A DNA stretch of 64,000 bases from Candidatus Zhuqueibacterota bacterium (lineage in GTDB: Bacteria; Zhuqueibacterota; Zhuqueibacteria; Oceanimicrobiales; Oceanimicrobiaceae). A model generated the notes under the pieces. The model ran no database searches, had not been told where the DNA came from, and was given only the letters and a program-made list of their open reading frames with translations. The position numbers and the translations under genes were made by a program. The stretch's first letter is position 1, and the number at the start of each line of letters is the position of its first letter. The DNA is taken from assembly GCA_029262005.1 (NCBI GenBank), contig JAJDAG010000037.1, positions 1 through 64,000 on the forward strand, given 5' to 3'. Shown here in pieces: positions 54,783-62,805 of the stretch.

Positions 54783-56898
54783 GTTCTAAAGCTTCTTTGA
54801 AATAGCTCATTTCGATTTTGAATTTGCGCAAATCAAATTTCTCATCATCATGGGACGCCACCATTTTGCGTATGGCTATCATTGATGCCACGCGACAGAT
54901 TGCCTCGATATCGGCACCAACTAATCCTTCGGTTTTCGTAGCTAAAAGTTTAATATTTATATTTTTAGCCAAAGGTTTATCCCTGAGATGCACTTTGAAT
55001 ATTTTTTCCCGGGCCTTAACATCAGGGGCCGGCAGCTCAACCAGATAGTCAAACCGGCCCGGCCGCAGTACTGCGGGGTCAATGATGTCCACGCGGTTGG
55101 TTGCCGCTAACACCACCACATCCTTTAGTCCTTCAATGCCGTCCAACTCTGTCAATAATTGGCTGATCACCCGCTCGGTCACGTGAGAATCGCTCCCCCC
55201 AGATCCCCGAACCGGTGCAATCGCATCGATTTCGTCAAAAAAAAGGATACAGGGAGATGCCTGACGTGCTTTTTTAAACAGTTCTCTGACGCCCTTCTCG
55301 CTGTCGCCTACCCATTTTGACAATAGCTCCGGGCCCTTGATGGAGATGAAGTTGGTCTCGCTTTCGGTGGCCGCCGCTTTTGCCAGCAAAGTCTTTCCAG
55401 TTCCGGGGGGGCCGTAAAGCAAAATGCCTTTAGACGGGCTTGTCTTCGAAATTTCAAACAGTTCGCCATACTTGAGAGGCCATTCGATGGCCTCAATCAA
55501 CTGCTGTTTTACCTCTTCTAAACCACCAACTTGCTCCCACTTCACATTCGGCACTTCCGTGAAAACTTCTCGTATGGCTGAGGGTTCCACGTCTTTAATG
55601 GCGTCTTGGAAATGCTGCATGGTTACTTCCAGTTCCAACAGAGTTTCATAGGGTATCGAATCCATCTCAAACTCAATTTTAGGAAATAACATTCGCAAAG
55701 CCTGCATGGCAGCTTCCCGGCACAAGGCTGCTAAATCAGCTCCTACAAATCCGTGCGTAACTTCTGCCAATCTGGTTAAATCCACATCTTCCCCAAGAGG
55801 CATCCCGCGTGTGTGAATTTCTAAAACCTCCTGCCGCCCATTTTTGTCGGGAATTCCAATGGTTATTTCGCGGTCAAAACGTCCCGGACGTCGAAGCGCC
55901 GGGTCAATGGCGTTAGGAATATTCGTAGCGCCGATCACGATAACATTCCCTCGATTCGATAATCCATCCATTAAAGCTAAGAGCTGTGCAACGACGCGCT
56001 TTTCCACATCCCCTACAACCGACTCCCGTTTCGGGGCAATGGCATCAATTTCATCAAGAAAAATAATGCTGGGCGCCTCCTTGCTTGCTTGCTCAAAAAT
56101 TCCACGCAGTTTGGCTTCGCTTTCGCCATAAAATTTATGAATGACCTCCGGACCATTGATTGCGAAAAAGGAGGCTTCGGTCTCGTTGGCTACGGCTCTC
56201 GCAATTAAAGTCTTTCCAGTACCCGGGGGACCCAACAGTAAAACACCTTTGGGTGGATCAATGCCTAGTCTGTCGAAGATTTGTGGATACTTAAGCGGCA
56301 GCTCAATCATTTCCCGAATTCGCTGGATTTCCTTATGAAGTCCACCAATATCCTCGTAGGCAATTTTATGACCTGTTCGCTGCTCGCCTTCCCCGGTTTT
56401 TATCTGTATCAAGGTGCCGGGCTGGACGATCACGACGCCTTGGGGCACCGCATCCAGCACTGTAAAATCCTGAGAGCGGGAACCCACGAGATTAGCACGA
56501 ATCTGATCCCCTCTAACCAGAGGTAACCCTTCAATTAAGCGGCCTATATATCTGCTGTCTCTTTCCTTTTGTCCCCCTGGGAGAAGAGTTTGAGGATCCA
56601 GTATAATTTTGCTTGCCGCCTTGAATGGTACCTTTCGCAGTTTTACCCTTTCATCCAATCCAACTTTAGCATTTTCCCGCAACAGACCGTCCATTTGGAT
56701 TAACTTTTTCCCGCGATTGTCTGCGTAGGTGGGCATTAACTTTGCTACCGTCGTTCTTTTGCCATTAATCTCCACAATGTCCCCAACTTCGGCCCCAATT
56801 TCTTTCATATCTTGAGGATCGATTCGGGCAATACCTCGCCCGACATCTTTAGGCAAAGATTCAGAAACTCGCAACGCCTTGTAAGCGTTTTCTTTCAT
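54763..56898 (-). CDS. CDC48/VCP-type AAA+ ATPase with two AAA domains
   Basis: About 711 aa from the ATG at 56898, which has AGGA at good spacing; an ATG two codons earlier (56904) is too close to that site. The architecture is that of archaeal CDC48/VAT: N-domain ([21 protein letters not shown]), AAA-D1 with GPPGTGKT near 223 and [14 protein letters not shown]2 with GPPGTGKT near 496 and [10 protein letters not shown], and arginine-finger/SRH segments [21 protein letters not shown] and [20 protein letters not shown]. It unfolds or disassembles protein complexes in the cytosol. It overlaps the ArsA-like and Hsp20 genes on both sides. GvpN, the usual AAA ATPase of such operons, is absent here, and this enzyme may stand in its place (inference). 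Confidence 0.93.
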   Translation of the reverse strand: MKENAYKALRVSESLPKDVGRGIARIDPQDMKEIGAEVGDIVEINGKRTTVAKLMPTYADNRGKKLIQMDGLLRENAKVGLDERVKLRKVPFKAASKIILDPQTLLPGGQKERDSRYIGRLIEGLPLVRGDQIRANLVGSRSQDFTVLDAVPQGVVIVQPGTLIQIKTGEGEQRTGHKIAYEDIGGLHKEIQRIREMIELPLKYPQIFDRLGIDPPKGVLLLGPPGTGKTLIARAVANETEASFFAINGPEVIHKFYGESEAKLRGIFEQASKEAPSIIFLDEIDAIAPKRESVVGDVEKRVVAQLLALMDGLSNRGNVIVIGATNIPNAIDPALRRPGRFDREITIGIPDKNGRQEVLEIHTRGMPLGEDVDLTRLAEVTHGFVGADLAALCREAAMQALRMLFPKIEFEMDSIPYETLLELEVTMQHFQDAIKDVEPSAIREVFTEVPNVKWEQVGGLEEVKQQLIEAIEWPLKYGELFEISKTSPSKGILLYGPPGTGKTLLAKAAATESETNFISIKGPELLSKWVGDSEKGVRELFKKARQASPCILFFDEIDAIAPVRGSGGSDSHVTERVISQLLTELDGIEGLKDVVVLAATNRVDIIDPAVLRPGRFDYLVELPAPDVKAREKIFKVHLRDKPLAKNINIKLLATKTEGLVGADIEAICRVASMIAIRKMVASHDDEKFDLRKFKIEMSYFKEALEHACQRV

Positions 56899-57814
56899 AT
56901 TCATTTCCTAAAAGACATTTAAATTTTCGTAAATGTTCAAGACCCCGAACCTGATTGTCTTGCTCGGGAATCTCATCGACTCTAAATTCAGTAAACGTAT
57001 CGCGTACTTCTGCTATGTAGCGCTGCTGTTCTTCCGACTTTCTTCTGCAAACGCGACAGTTGGATTCGTCGGTGACCAAAACCCGATTGATCAGAATTTG
57101 CTTTGCCGGTATCCTCTGTCGACTTAATGCGGTGATAAGTCGCCTGGTTTCATCGATAACGATTCTTTCCGGCAAAGTTACCACCACAAAATGACATTGC
57201 TGCGGGTCTTGAAATAAAGCATACAATTTCTTAATTGATTTTTTCATGTTAAAAAGAAAATCATCCGTGCTATTCGTTTGGCTCCGGCCAGAGAATCGGG
57301 ATACAAAATAGATATACTTCAGACGCAGCTTGGCTAGAATTTTAATCCAGTGATCCAGCAACTCAGGCATTTCCAAAAGTCTTAATGCGTGTCCTGTTGG
57401 AGCGGTATCGAGAACATAGCGGTCAAATTCATTTGCTTCTATAAAATCAAGCATCTTAATCAATGCTATCACTTCGTCAAGACCGGGTATGCTCAAGGTG
57501 CCAATATCTTCAAGGTCTGTTTCATCTAAATAAGTAGCTGTGCTCAATATCTCTTTAATATGTTGACCAAATTCTTCCTTGAAACTAAGCAGGTTTTTGT
57601 CGGCGTCAATTTCAATGGCAGATAGAGAATCGAGCCCGGAGACTTTTTTAATCCGGTTTCCAATCGTTTGATTCAGACAGTCAGAAAGAGAGTGAGCCGG
57701 ATCTGCGGAAAGCAGGAGCGTTTTTTCTTCAATAAGTGCATATTGGATGGCGGTAGCAGCAGCACAGGATGTCTTGCCCACGCCTCCTTTTCCGCCAAAT
57801 ATCGTTAATGTCAT
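56861..57814 (-). CDS. ArsA/Get3-like ATPase of the gas vesicle operon
   Basis: 317 aa. Deviant Walker A motif [11 protein letters not shown] at the N-terminus, switch and DP/H region [11 protein letters not shown], and [17 protein letters not shown] are typical of ArsA/Get3/TRC40. A CxxC (NCRVC, about 272) matches the zinc-linked dimer motif of Get3 proteins and lies before a conserved [11 protein letters not shown]. No arsenite-pump genes are near, so a Get3-like chaperone role for hydrophobic proteins such as GvpA-type subunits is more likely than arsenic export (inference). Start overlaps the gvpH stop as ATGA. Confidence 0.9.
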   Translation of the reverse strand: MTLTIFGGKGGVGKTSCAAATAIQYALIEEKTLLLSADPAHSLSDCLNQTIGNRIKKVSGLDSLSAIEIDADKNLLSFKEEFGQHIKEILSTATYLDETDLEDIGTLSIPGLDEVIALIKMLDFIEANEFDRYVLDTAPTGHALRLLEMPELLDHWIKILAKLRLKYIYFVSRFSGRSQTNSTDDFLFNMKKSIKKLYALFQDPQQCHFVVVTLPERIVIDETRRLITALSRQRIPAKQILINRVLVTDESNCRVCRRKSEEQQRYIAEVRDTFTEFRVDEIPEQDNQVRGLEHLRKFKCLLGNEYERKRLQGVASF

Positions 57815-58335
57815 TTATCAAGCCTAATCTCGAGAATTCCATTTTTAAAAGCATAAAACAAAGAATCCGGCTTTACTTTTGCCGGGAGTAAAATTTCCTT
57901 TTGATATTTTCTCTTAGGGTTCTGTGCGCTGATAGTAAGCATATCGCCCTGCAAATCTACCTTCACGTCCTTTTTTTGTACACCCGGCATTTCTACAATC
58001 ACCTGGACGATTTTTTCTTCATCGAATATGTCTGACATGGGCTCGCGAATTTCTTCTACGACCGGGCCTTTGGGGGTCTTTTTTATGTTTCCAAATGTTT
58101 CAACTTCAGGTGTCCCACCCAGGCCGGTTTTTACTGAGAAGCCATAGACACCTTTTAGATCTTTTAGTGCGCCTTCTCCGGTAAACTCTTTTGTACCTTC
58201 AACAGTTGATTGGCCCTTTTCTGCCATTTCAGAAACCAATTCTACCAGATTTCCAATACCTTTGAACAGGCCGCCGAGACCCAAATCTAAATTTATCTGG
58301 GGCTCTTCTTCTTTTCTTTTGTTTTTTTTATTCAT
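57811..58335 (-). CDS. gvpH: Gas vesicle protein GvpH (Hsp20-like)
   Basis: 174 aa. The N-terminal segment INLDLGLGGLFKGIGNLVELVSEMAEKG is the signature of GvpH, and the C-terminal 80 residues are an alpha-crystallin domain (VQVIVEMPGVQKKDVKVDLQGDMLTISA ... ILEIRLDK). GvpH acts as a small chaperone and, in haloarchaea, modulates other Gvp proteins. Start overlaps the gvpJ-like stop as ATGA and its stop overlaps the ArsA-like gene as ATGA. Confidence 0.92.
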   Translation of the reverse strand: MNKKNKRKEEEPQINLDLGLGGLFKGIGNLVELVSEMAEKGQSTVEGTKEFTGEGALKDLKGVYGFSVKTGLGGTPEVETFGNIKKTPKGPVVEEIREPMSDIFDEEKIVQVIVEMPGVQKKDVKVDLQGDMLTISAQNPKRKYQKEILLPAKVKPDSLFYAFKNGILEIRLDK

Positions 58336-58661
58336 TGTGTCATCCTCTTATTTAATATTCTTTTATTTACTATTTCTATATTGTCTTCTATTCTATTTAG
58401 CCGATCCCTGAGCCGCTGATTGTCTTCTTGAAGCTCTTTGGCTTGGGTTGAGAGATACGAGTCATTCTCCCACCAGTTAATCCCCATTTCCATGGCTTTG
58501 TCTACTGAGGCCACCAATAATCTAATTTTGATTTTAAGCAGCTCAACATCAGCCAGGTAAATGGAAATATCACCTGCGATGACAATCCCTTTATCTAAAA
58601 CCCGTTCCAGGATGTCGGCTAAGTTGGTACTGTCAACACTATGGGTTATTTTGTCAGCCAT
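58332..58661 (-). CDS. gvpJ: Gas vesicle protein of the GvpA/GvpJ family (GvpJ-like)
   Basis: 109 aa. Contains the GvpA-fold core NLADILERVLDKGIVIAGDISIYLADVELLKIKIRLLVASVDKAMEMGINWW, followed by a charged coiled-coil tail of about 40 residues. The WW-x-NDSYLS segment and tail mark it as a minor shell or nucleation component (GvpJ/GvpM type) rather than the major GvpA rib protein, which is shorter and more hydrophobic. It overlaps gvpH as ATGA. The letter J is a best guess among J/M/S. Confidence 0.9.
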   Translation of the reverse strand: MADKITHSVDSTNLADILERVLDKGIVIAGDISIYLADVELLKIKIRLLVASVDKAMEMGINWWENDSYLSTQAKELQEDNQRLRDRLNRIEDNIEIVNKRILNKRMTQ

Positions 58662-58718
58662 TCCTTCACCTTCTTGTCTATTGATAAAAATCTTTCGACA
58701 GATTGAAATTATTTGAGT

Positions 58719-58904
58719 TTACTTACGTTCAAGTCGTTTTTTTAACAACATTTCCTGGCGCTCTATGCGCTCTATGCGCTCTTGTTCGTTTTTCCTTTCT
58801 CTGTCTTTTTGAACCAGCCTTCCACAGACTTTCGGCGCTGAATGCATAGATTTAATGTTTTTGCGTGTCCTGATTTGTAAAGAAGTGATAGGCTTCATCA
58901 TCAA
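58719..58904 (-). CDS. Small basic coiled-coil protein of the gas vesicle operon
   Basis: 61 aa, from an ATG that overlaps the stop of the preceding GvpA/S-like gene (TGATGATG...), so it is likely translated by coupling. The N-terminal part ITSLQIRTRKNIKSMH resembles LDNIRTSQTTKVRSI at the start of the 106-aa coiled-coil protein at 63379; both end in a Lys/Glu/Arg-rich helix with KKRLER/QKRLER. Highly basic, no membrane segment. Possibly an adaptor binding the same partner as the larger protein. No named family recognised. Confidence 0.65.
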   Translation of the reverse strand: MMMKPITSLQIRTRKNIKSMHSAPKVCGRLVQKDRERKNEQERIERIERQEMLLKKRLERK

Positions 58905-59137
58905 GCGATCTCCATGTTTTCGGTGTTTTTATAATTTCCCAAACGAAGATCTTCAATACTCTCAATAGCTGTGATCAGCACTCGTAAATCTATGTACACT
59001 AAATCGATGTCAGCGACCGAGATGGTAATGTCTCCGGCAATGACCACACCTTTATTTAACACTCTGTCCAATATATCGACAAGGCTGACGTGTTTTGTGC
59101 TGCTTGTAATATCACTGGAAGTGTGGACCCTGTGCAT
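58901..59137 (-). CDS. Short GvpA/GvpS-like gas vesicle protein
   Basis: 78 aa. The core SLVDILDRVLNKGVVIAGDITISVADIDLVYIDLRVLITAIESI is the GvpA-family helix-strand-strand-helix unit, close to that of the GvpJ-like protein but with a different end (LRLGNYKNTENM). It is probably a minor shell or cap component (GvpS/J type). It is not convincing as the major GvpA, which normally keeps a strictly conserved sequence around DAWARVSLVGIE. The stop overlaps the next gene. ATG lies 11 bases downstream of a gvpF/L stop. Confidence 0.88.
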   Translation of the reverse strand: MHRVHTSSDITSSTKHVSLVDILDRVLNKGVVIAGDITISVADIDLVYIDLRVLITAIESIEDLRLGNYKNTENMEIA

Positions 59138-59148
59138 ACTGAGAACCC

Positions 59149-60000
59149 TTAAATAATAGCGAAACTGTTCGGCGGCCAGGCTCGATCTTCAAATGTGAAG
59201 CCATCCGGCTCATGTCGCTTTTGCAGCCTTTTTAACTGATCTAAAAATCCTATTAGCTCTTTTTTTTCTACTAAAAAAGCCGCTCTAAGCACCAGTTCAC
59301 GATCACCGGATTTCTTTTCGATGATTTTATTTAAACATGCGTCCTCAGCAACGGCTTCCAGTTTCCAGTAGCTTGTTTGAGTAACCTCTCCTATGTGCGC
59401 CACCATTTTCTCCTCACCGGCATATTCCTGCTTTTTTTTCAAGATGTAGGCCAAACCAGGAGATTTGATATCTGATTTCTTTTCAGGAGTATTACTTTTT
59501 TCGTCTGCGCTTTTTATATAATTTTTTAGATTTTCTTTTTTGCAAAATATTTTGACCTCTATTTCCATCTTTCCAAACAACTTATTCAAAATGTTAATAA
59601 ACTTCTCATAGTTGTCTTTCACCATCTCTTTGACCCGGGCTTCGCTTTTAAAAATTGTACAAAAGTTCATCGGGAGGAGGTTGTGATCCTGCATCAGAAG
59701 TTCTATTTTCTCTTCATGAGCCCGAACGCGGCGGTCAATCCATTGCAATTCCTCAGCTTCAATTTTTTCATGAATGCGCTCAGGGTTAAATTCCGTCAAT
59801 GATACCCGACTGACAACCGCTGTCAAGTTTTCATACGGAACGGTATAAATGGGAAATCGGTTGTCGATGCCGAGAAGCATCCTATCCACTAATTTAACGT
59901 TATCCTGCCTCGAAAGAATACAGTACACGTAAATCCCGATGTCCTCTTCCCAATATTCGCCTTTGACGGGCACATGGCTAACAGTCTTTACTGCGGTCAT
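59149..60000 (-). CDS. gvpF/L: GvpF/GvpL family protein (copy 3)
   Basis: 283 aa. Standard GvpL/F fold in two halves: IGIYVYCILSRQDN at the N-terminus, LTAVVSRVSLTEFNPE, the conserved PMNFCTIFKSEARVKEM block, ELVLRAAFLVEKKELIGFLDQL and a terminal PPNSFAII. The charged insert (about 155-190) is specific to this copy. GvpF/L proteins bind GvpA and help load it during assembly. It is the most divergent of the three copies here. A purine-rich GGAAGAAAG lies before the ATG; 84 bp separate it from gvpG. Confidence 0.9.
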   Translation of the reverse strand: MTAVKTVSHVPVKGEYWEEDIGIYVYCILSRQDNVKLVDRMLLGIDNRFPIYTVPYENLTAVVSRVSLTEFNPERIHEKIEAEELQWIDRRVRAHEEKIELLMQDHNLLPMNFCTIFKSEARVKEMVKDNYEKFINILNKLFGKMEIEVKIFCKKENLKNYIKSADEKSNTPEKKSDIKSPGLAYILKKKQEYAGEEKMVAHIGEVTQTSYWKLEAVAEDACLNKIIEKKSGDRELVLRAAFLVEKKELIGFLDQLKRLQKRHEPDGFTFEDRAWPPNSFAII

Positions 60001-60083
60001 TTACTTTCTTCCATATCTCTGAATATTCGATAACACCAAATTCAGTTTCCCACCCGTCTTCCATTTTTCCGACTGAATGATCT

Positions 60084-60329
60084 TTACTCGACGATCTCTC
60101 CCTCGCTTTCCTGTATGGCTGTAATTTTTTCCACTATTTCTATTTCTTGCGCTTTGTATTCCTCTTCGCCAATTTCGTCCAGTTCGTACCTCAGTTGCAG
60201 CTCCAACAATTTTCTTTGCCAGTGTTCTTTATCACTCAATTCTTGATCGACATATTTTTGCAGCTCTTTGAAAATCCCTAATAACCCTTTGAAGGGTAAA
60301 ATTAATATATCATCCACCAGAAAAGCCAT
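60084..60329 (-). CDS. gvpG: Gas vesicle protein GvpG
   Basis: 81 aa, matching the small helical GvpG family: ILPFKGLLGIFKELQKYVDQEL, then a coiled-coil with LLELQLRYELDEIGEEEYKAQE. GvpG lies between gvpF and gvpL in most operons, as here between two gvpF/L copies, and interacts with GvpF/L in the assembly complex. It is 16 bp after the preceding gvpF/L gene. Confidence 0.92.
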   Translation of the reverse strand: MAFLVDDILILPFKGLLGIFKELQKYVDQELSDKEHWQRKLLELQLRYELDEIGEEEYKAQEIEIVEKITAIQESEGEIVE

Positions 60330-60345
60330 GCCGAAGTCTCCAAGA

Positions 60346-61116
60346 TCAGTTCAGTTGCAACTCAGCAAGATTGATAACGATTTCAATAAAGTTATAAGGC
60401 GGAATCGGGCCGACATATTTAATTTTCAACCGTCCGTTGTTGATTTCACCAAGTTTCTGCACCGTCTCGTCAATAAATTTTTCCTGATTTTTATCTGCCA
60501 AAAATGCGGCATTAAAAATCATTTTATCGCCAATAATTTTGTTCGTCTTGTACTGGGTGTAGAGAGTTTTAAATTGGCTTAGTAGTTCTTCTCCTTCCCG
60601 CTCTCGTTTTTGCTCGAGGGCTTCTTCCACCAATTTCCCGATTTCAATTCTTTGAAAATAGGTGCTCTCCGGTGGCTGCGAAGCCAATTCGCCTCTCAAT
60701 TTCAGTATGTTGTCATTCTGTTGCAGGATTTCCTCATAGCCGATTTCACCGTTCCAAAATACTTTCAAACCCAGTTCTCGCTTTCCATTCATGGCCGCCA
60801 AATTTTCTTTAAACTCAGCATATCTCTTTTCCAAAATCGTCTGCACACTGGTTTCATCTTTGGCAATGGTGCCAAAGCGAACAGGCAGCGGAGTCAGATT
60901 TTTAGACATGGCCTCTTCAACCACTCGCTGATGTGCCAGATAATGGTCGCTAATAAAAGAATAACTGACTATGGGCGAATCGCTAACCACGATGCCAATA
61001 TCTTTATAGTGCAGGCTGCGCACTTGTGAAAGCGTTTTACCGATGTTCTTCGACTTAAAGTCTTGACTTTTCTCTCCCTCAACAATACAGTAAATATACT
61101 TGCCTGTCTCTTCCAT
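60346..61116 (-). CDS. gvpF/L: GvpF/GvpL family protein (copy 2)
   Basis: 256 aa, the usual length. N-terminal GKYIYCIVEG, then IGIVVSDSPIVSYSF, the conserved block LTPLPVRFGTIAKDETSVQ, FWNGEIGYEEIL and the second half DKMIFNAAFLADKNQEKFIDETV ... KYVGPIPPYNFIEI. It is closely similar to the GvpL/F part of the J-domain fusion encoded directly upstream (stop and start are adjacent: TAAATG), pointing to a tandem duplication. Role as GvpA-binding assembly factor. Confidence 0.92.
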   Translation of the reverse strand: MEETGKYIYCIVEGEKSQDFKSKNIGKTLSQVRSLHYKDIGIVVSDSPIVSYSFISDHYLAHQRVVEEAMSKNLTPLPVRFGTIAKDETSVQTILEKRYAEFKENLAAMNGKRELGLKVFWNGEIGYEEILQQNDNILKLRGELASQPPESTYFQRIEIGKLVEEALEQKREREGEELLSQFKTLYTQYKTNKIIGDKMIFNAAFLADKNQEKFIDETVQKLGEINNGRLKIKYVGPIPPYNFIEIVINLAELQLN

Positions 61117-62166
61117 TTAACTATCCACACAATCTTTGTTATTTGATTCGTCATTAACTAAAACCGTGTCTCTGATAACTTGCTCGCTAAAAGAGAAACG
61201 ATAGTTCTGACAAAAGGTCTCTAAGACGTGATAAGCCTTGGCAATAATTTTGAATTGTTCTTCCGCTTCAGGATTTTCACTGATTTTATCTGGGTGGTAC
61301 TTGACAACTAAAGTTCGGTAGGCGGACTTTATTTCCGTCATAGTTGCTTTGCAGGGAAGCCCTAATGTTTTTCTGGCTTCTTCAATCAATTCAAAGTCTG
61401 TTAAGGTGAGTTTTAAGTTGACGAAGCTGTAGGGAGGCAGTGGGCCCACATATTTGAAGTTGAGCTGTCCTTCATATTTGCCGGCTAATTTATTAACCTT
61501 TTTATCAAAGTCAGGCTCGCCTTTTTTGCTCACCAAAAAAGAGCCGTTGAAAATCATGTCTTCGCCCAGTAATTTGCCGTGGGAAAAATTGTAATTGCCA
61601 TTTCGAAGTGTATAAAGAATGTCTGCATTATAGATTTTTTCTTTAGAGGAAACGGCTTCGTGGATGACTTTACCCATTTCAATTCTGGCCAGGAGATTAT
61701 CTCCTTCAGAACCAGAACTAAGCGCATTTTTCAGTTCGACAACTTTTTTGTCTGTGCCGGCAATTTCTTGAATCCAGTTTTGTTTGTTGCCAACGGCTTG
61801 CACAACCAATTCTACTTTTCCTTTTACTCTGTTCAGAACCGATTTGAATTGAATATAGGCGCGTTCCAAAATCATTTTAACGTCTTCATCACTTTCAGCA
61901 ATGTTTCCGAATTTCATCGGTGCCACTGTGAAGTTTTTCATAACCGTTTCATTTACTCTTTGGTGCGCAACGATCAACTCCCTTAAGTGATTCTCTTCAA
62001 GCCGATCAAATTCCACAACAGGATGGTTGCTGACCACCGCTGCAATGTCATTAAAGTGCAGAGTGGTGACTTCATTGCCTGACCCACCAATTCCAATCGC
62101 GCCGAAATTCTTTTTTTGGCTGGCCCCAATAACGCCATAGATATATTTGCCTTGTTTTTCTTTCAT
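61117..62166 (-). CDS. gvpF/L: GvpF/GvpL protein fused to a C-terminal DnaJ (J) domain
   Basis: 349 aa. Residues 1-258 are a full GvpF/L protein (GKYIYGVIGAS, VAPMKFGNIAESDEDVKMI, KYVGPLPPYSFVNL). Residues about 263-320 add a J-domain: ARKTLGLPCKATMTEIKSAYRTL, the essential HPD tripeptide (His291-Asp293 in KYHPDK) and the fourth-helix region FKIIAKAYHVLE. A 30-residue tail follows. Normal GvpF/L ends where the J-domain begins, so this is a real in-frame fusion. It could recruit DnaK to nascent gas vesicle subunits (inference). The DnaJ-type zinc-finger-like gene lies 236 bp upstream. Confidence 0.93.
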   Translation of the reverse strand: MKEKQGKYIYGVIGASQKKNFGAIGIGGSGNEVTTLHFNDIAAVVSNHPVVEFDRLEENHLRELIVAHQRVNETVMKNFTVAPMKFGNIAESDEDVKMILERAYIQFKSVLNRVKGKVELVVQAVGNKQNWIQEIAGTDKKVVELKNALSSGSEGDNLLARIEMGKVIHEAVSSKEKIYNADILYTLRNGNYNFSHGKLLGEDMIFNGSFLVSKKGEPDFDKKVNKLAGKYEGQLNFKYVGPLPPYSFVNLKLTLTDFELIEEARKTLGLPCKATMTEIKSAYRTLVVKYHPDKISENPEAEEQFKIIAKAYHVLETFCQNYRFSFSEQVIRDTVLVNDESNNKDCVDS

Positions 62167-62402
62167 TTTTCAATTAACCTGAATAATTCACAAATAGTCA
62201 TTTCAGAGAGCAAGTGCCTTTTGCGAGTTTTCAAAGATATGCGTGCTGGACATCCCCCTGATTTGTTCGCTGGACGCTTCACAAATCTTCCCCCTTCGAA
62301 GGGGGGATTAAGGATCTCCCTTTGCAGAGCCTGCCCTGAGCTTGCCGAAGGGGAGACAGGTTTTCGCTCATCCACAGATTCCATACTTTTCATTCTTTTT
62401 TA
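62167..62402. repeat. REP-like palindromes inside the gas vesicle operon
   Basis: 236 bp between two operon genes. CCCCCTTCGAAGGGGG (62290-62305) is a perfect palindrome, and cctgccctgagcttgccgaagggg (about 62330-62353) matches the widespread 'CCTGTCCTGAGCTTGTCGAAGGG'-type intergenic repeat. Antisense reading gives the tell-tale spurious peptides SPSASSGQA and NPPFEGG. It may form hairpins in the mRNA and separate expression of the upstream and downstream halves. Confidence 0.75.
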
Positions 62403-62792
62403 TTAGAATTCTGCTTTTTTCGCTTTCACTTCCACAACGCCCTTGCCACGGCAATCTAAGCATGAAAGTTGGCTTGAGCTTCTGCCGGTGCCGCGACATT
62501 TGGAACAAACCTCGACAGGTTCTTTGACCAGAACGACCCCTTTTCCCTTGCAGGAAGTGCAAGTAACGGTACTTCCTGAATGGCCCACGCCGCTGCCTTG
62601 ACAGAAAGCACACCTGACGACCGAACCTTCGATGTGATTTTCACCTTCGCCGCGGCAAACTGAACACTTGCATTTAGTTCTCGGGGTAAATCCCGTGCTT
62701 CTGCAATAACCGCACTTGTAAACGCCGTCTTTCATAACTTCACCGACACCGCCCAGTCTTTTACCTTGCCACTTATACGTTTCCCAGTCCAT
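62403..62792 (-). CDS. Zinc-finger-like protein with six CxxCxGxG motifs
   Basis: 129 aa. Six repeats with the DnaJ cysteine-rich pattern are present: CGYCRSTG, CSVCRGEG, CAFCQGSG, CTSCKGKG, CSKCRGTG and CLDCRGKG; DnaJ has four, binding two zincs. No J-domain or DnaJ C-terminal domain is present. The N-terminal MDWETYKWQGKRLGGVG is unassigned. It lies in the same operon as the GvpF/L-J fusion, so together they supply the J and zinc-finger parts of a DnaJ on separate polypeptides. It probably binds hydrophobic clients or another Gvp protein (inference). Confidence 0.85.
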   Translation of the reverse strand: MDWETYKWQGKRLGGVGEVMKDGVYKCGYCRSTGFTPRTKCKCSVCRGEGENHIEGSVVRCAFCQGSGVGHSGSTVTCTSCKGKGVVLVKEPVEVCSKCRGTGRSSSQLSCLDCRGKGVVEVKAKKAEF

Positions 62793-62805
62793 TGTTTATA
62801 TCCTT

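Noticed and set aside
56861-57814. Considered as an arsenite-efflux ATPase ArsA
   Set aside because: There are no arsB/arsD/arsC genes, and the overlap with gvpH and the CDC48-type gene ties it to the gas vesicle operon.
58901-59137. Considered as the major gas vesicle shell protein GvpA
   Set aside because: The core is GvpA-like, but the highly conserved GvpA segment is altered and the ends differ; it fits a minor GvpS/J-type component better.
62163-62393. ORF of 76 aa (SPSASSGQA, NPPFEGG) on the minus strand
   Set aside because: The peptides are typical spurious translations of REP-like intergenic repeats; the DNA is palindromic and there is no ribosome site.
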